Under the pieces are notes generated by a model, which ran no database searches, had not been told where the DNA came from, and worked only from the letters and a program-made list of their open reading frames with translations. A stretch of 64,000 nt of DNA from JAXGMQ01 sp040768585 (GTDB taxonomy: Bacteria; Caldisericota; Caldisericia; JAAYUI01), in NCBI GenBank assembly GCA_040768585.1, contig JAXGMQ010000001.1:1364001-1428000 (forward strand). The letters are read 5' to 3'. A program made the translations under genes and the position numbers. Positions 63,096 to 64,000 of this stretch are shown in pieces; position 1 is the first letter of the stretch; each line of letters begins with the position of its first letter.

Positions 63096-64000
63096 TTATT
63101 CCTCCTCTTCTTCGACTCGCTCGTTGATGAGAGCAGAGGAGAAACTGTAGCGGTAGAATGTGCCAAGCGGATCATCAACTTGGTTCACAATCTTATCCAG
63201 TTCATCATCTGTCATCTCAAGCTCGTGGTCTGTCATGTCCATTACCGAGGCAAGAGCGGATAGCATTGAAGCGCCCTGGTCAAGAACCTTGCCAGTTGGG
63301 CCGTAGCAGCCACGACATGGCATGTTGCCGATGTTTGTGCATTGAGCGCCACAGCCAGCTCTTGTTGCTATGCCCATACATATGACTCCCTGTTCAAGGA
63401 AACACTTGTCTGGGTCAAGATCAACGAGGTGTGGTCTGTGAATTTTCTTGATGTTGTAAATATCTGGCTTGGTTCTGTTGCACTCGTCGCAGAGCGTCTT
63501 TTCCGAGGCCAAAATCGTGCCGTTTGGTGGGAGAGGAGCGCCCTCCTTAACGTGGGCATAGACTGCCTTTATGAGAGTCGATGTAGTCTCAACGGATGGT
63601 GGACAGCCTGGGAGATAGTAGTCAACGTGGATGTAGTCGTCCATTCTTAAGACCTTGTCCATCGCCTTTGGAAGTGTGAGTTTGTTGCCCTTCGGAGAGA
63701 CCCACTCGTACTCTGGGTGAACCTTGTCTGGATTGGTTGTTGAGTCTGTTGTGTTGTAGACGGTGTTCCAGATGCTGGGCATTCCACCCTTGACAGCGTT
63801 GGCAAGGGATGGGATTCCACCAAATGAGGAACAGGCGCCGTAAGCTATAATCAGCTGTGATTTCTGTCGAAGGAGTTTGACCATGTGGACGTTCTCTTCA
63901 TCTCTCATCGCGCCGTGTACAAGTGTCGCTGTCAGGTATCCATCCGGCATCTTCTCGACGTCTTCATACTTTGCGTCCATATATGTCGGGCCAAAAGCGA
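63096..64000 (-). CDS. [NiFe] hydrogenase small subunit (N-terminus beyond window edge)
   Basis: About 301 residues of the iron-sulfur small subunit; the gene enters from beyond base 64000. In-frame residues AFGPTY precede the first visible Met, so translation begins outside. The proximal cluster cysteines lie partly outside; visible ones are GACSSFGGIPSL, and YYLPGCPPSVE as a conserved cluster site. A C-terminal Cys-rich segment (CDEC, CFLEQGVICMG, CGAQCTNIGNMPCRGCYG) adds medial/distal clusters. An acidic tail ends in EEEEE. It is the first visible gene of the operon; other hydrogenase subunits may lie upstream. Confidence 0.92.
   Translation of the reverse strand, partial: AFGPTYMDAKYEDVEKMPDGYLTATLVHGAMRDEENVHMVKLLRQKSQLIIAYGACSSFGGIPSLANAVKGGMPSIWNTVYNTTDSTTNPDKVHPEYEWVSPKGNKLTLPKAMDKVLRMDDYIHVDYYLPGCPPSVETTSTLIKAVYAHVKEGAPLPPNGTILASEKTLCDECNRTKPDIYNIKKIHRPHLVDLDPDKCFLEQGVICMGIATRAGCGAQCTNIGNMPCRGCYGPTGKVLDQGASMLSALASVMDMTDHELEMTDDELDKIVNQVDDPLGTFYRYSFSSALINERVEEEEE

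Overview
The window is 64 kb of bacterial chromosome, open at both ends: the first and last genes run off the edges. The content points to an anaerobe: an NfnAB/SudAB-type flavin iron-sulfur oxidoreductase, a 2-oxoacid:ferredoxin oxidoreductase, a cytosolic-type [NiFe] hydrogenase with its maturation protease, and a radical-SAM ranthipeptide (SCIFF-like) system. Large secreted proteins carry copper-amine-oxidase-N 'stalk' domains, dockerin modules and a cohesin-like module. SCIFF, stalk and dockerin modules recall Clostridia. The separate 23S-5S operon and the many promoters sitting 6-8 nt from a start codon do not fit a textbook clostridium. I cannot place the phylum from sequence alone.

Layout. 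1-5.6 kb: three tandem M6-type secreted metalloproteases on the minus strand, at least two ending in a dockerin, plus a small STAS-like gene. 5.7-10.3 kb: a plus-strand operon sudB/nfnA-sudA/nfnB-radical SAM-maf-minC. 10.5 kb: a MITE-like element whose inverted partner lies at 39.2 kb. 10.8-19.7 kb: a secreted Omp28-like/stalk protein, a lipoprotein, ogt, a voltage-gated-type K+ channel, and an NfeD-flotillin pair. 19.8-32 kb: an accessory stretch with a PrrC/RloC-like ATPase, a YgbA-like protein, a 23S-5S rRNA operon without 16S, an Lgt-like protein beside a large lipoprotein, a DUF4389 protein and a SIR2-domain protein. 32-37 kb: a heterodimeric ABC exporter divergent from a pspA pair. 37-41.9 kb: the SCIFF-like precursor and its maturase, the second MITE-like element, a TrkA-type protein and a beta-propeller lipoprotein. 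42.2-48.9 kb: one long operon of a haem-binding lipoprotein, vorBAC, an M20 peptidase, a secreted protein and a CPBP protease. 49-58.6 kb: a frameshifted nitroreductase, a GyrI-like protein, a cupin phosphoglucose isomerase, two DUF3795 proteins and a 1,890-residue secreted multidomain protein. 58.9-60.3 kb: three tandem copies of a small unknown gene. 61.1-64 kb: hydrogenase maturation protease, large subunit and small subunit.

How the genes may work together (inference). VOR reduces ferredoxin from branched or other 2-oxoacids produced by peptide breakdown. NfnAB moves electrons between ferredoxin, NADH and NADPH, and the hydrogenase disposes of or recovers them as H2. The secreted M6 proteases and the M20 peptidase fit a peptide-fermenting life. 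The dockerins on the proteases and the cohesin-like module in the 1,890-residue beta-propeller protein suggest a cell-surface protease complex built on the cellulosome principle. That idea and the SCIFF-like peptide, the tandem small genes and the leaderless promoters are the main leads.
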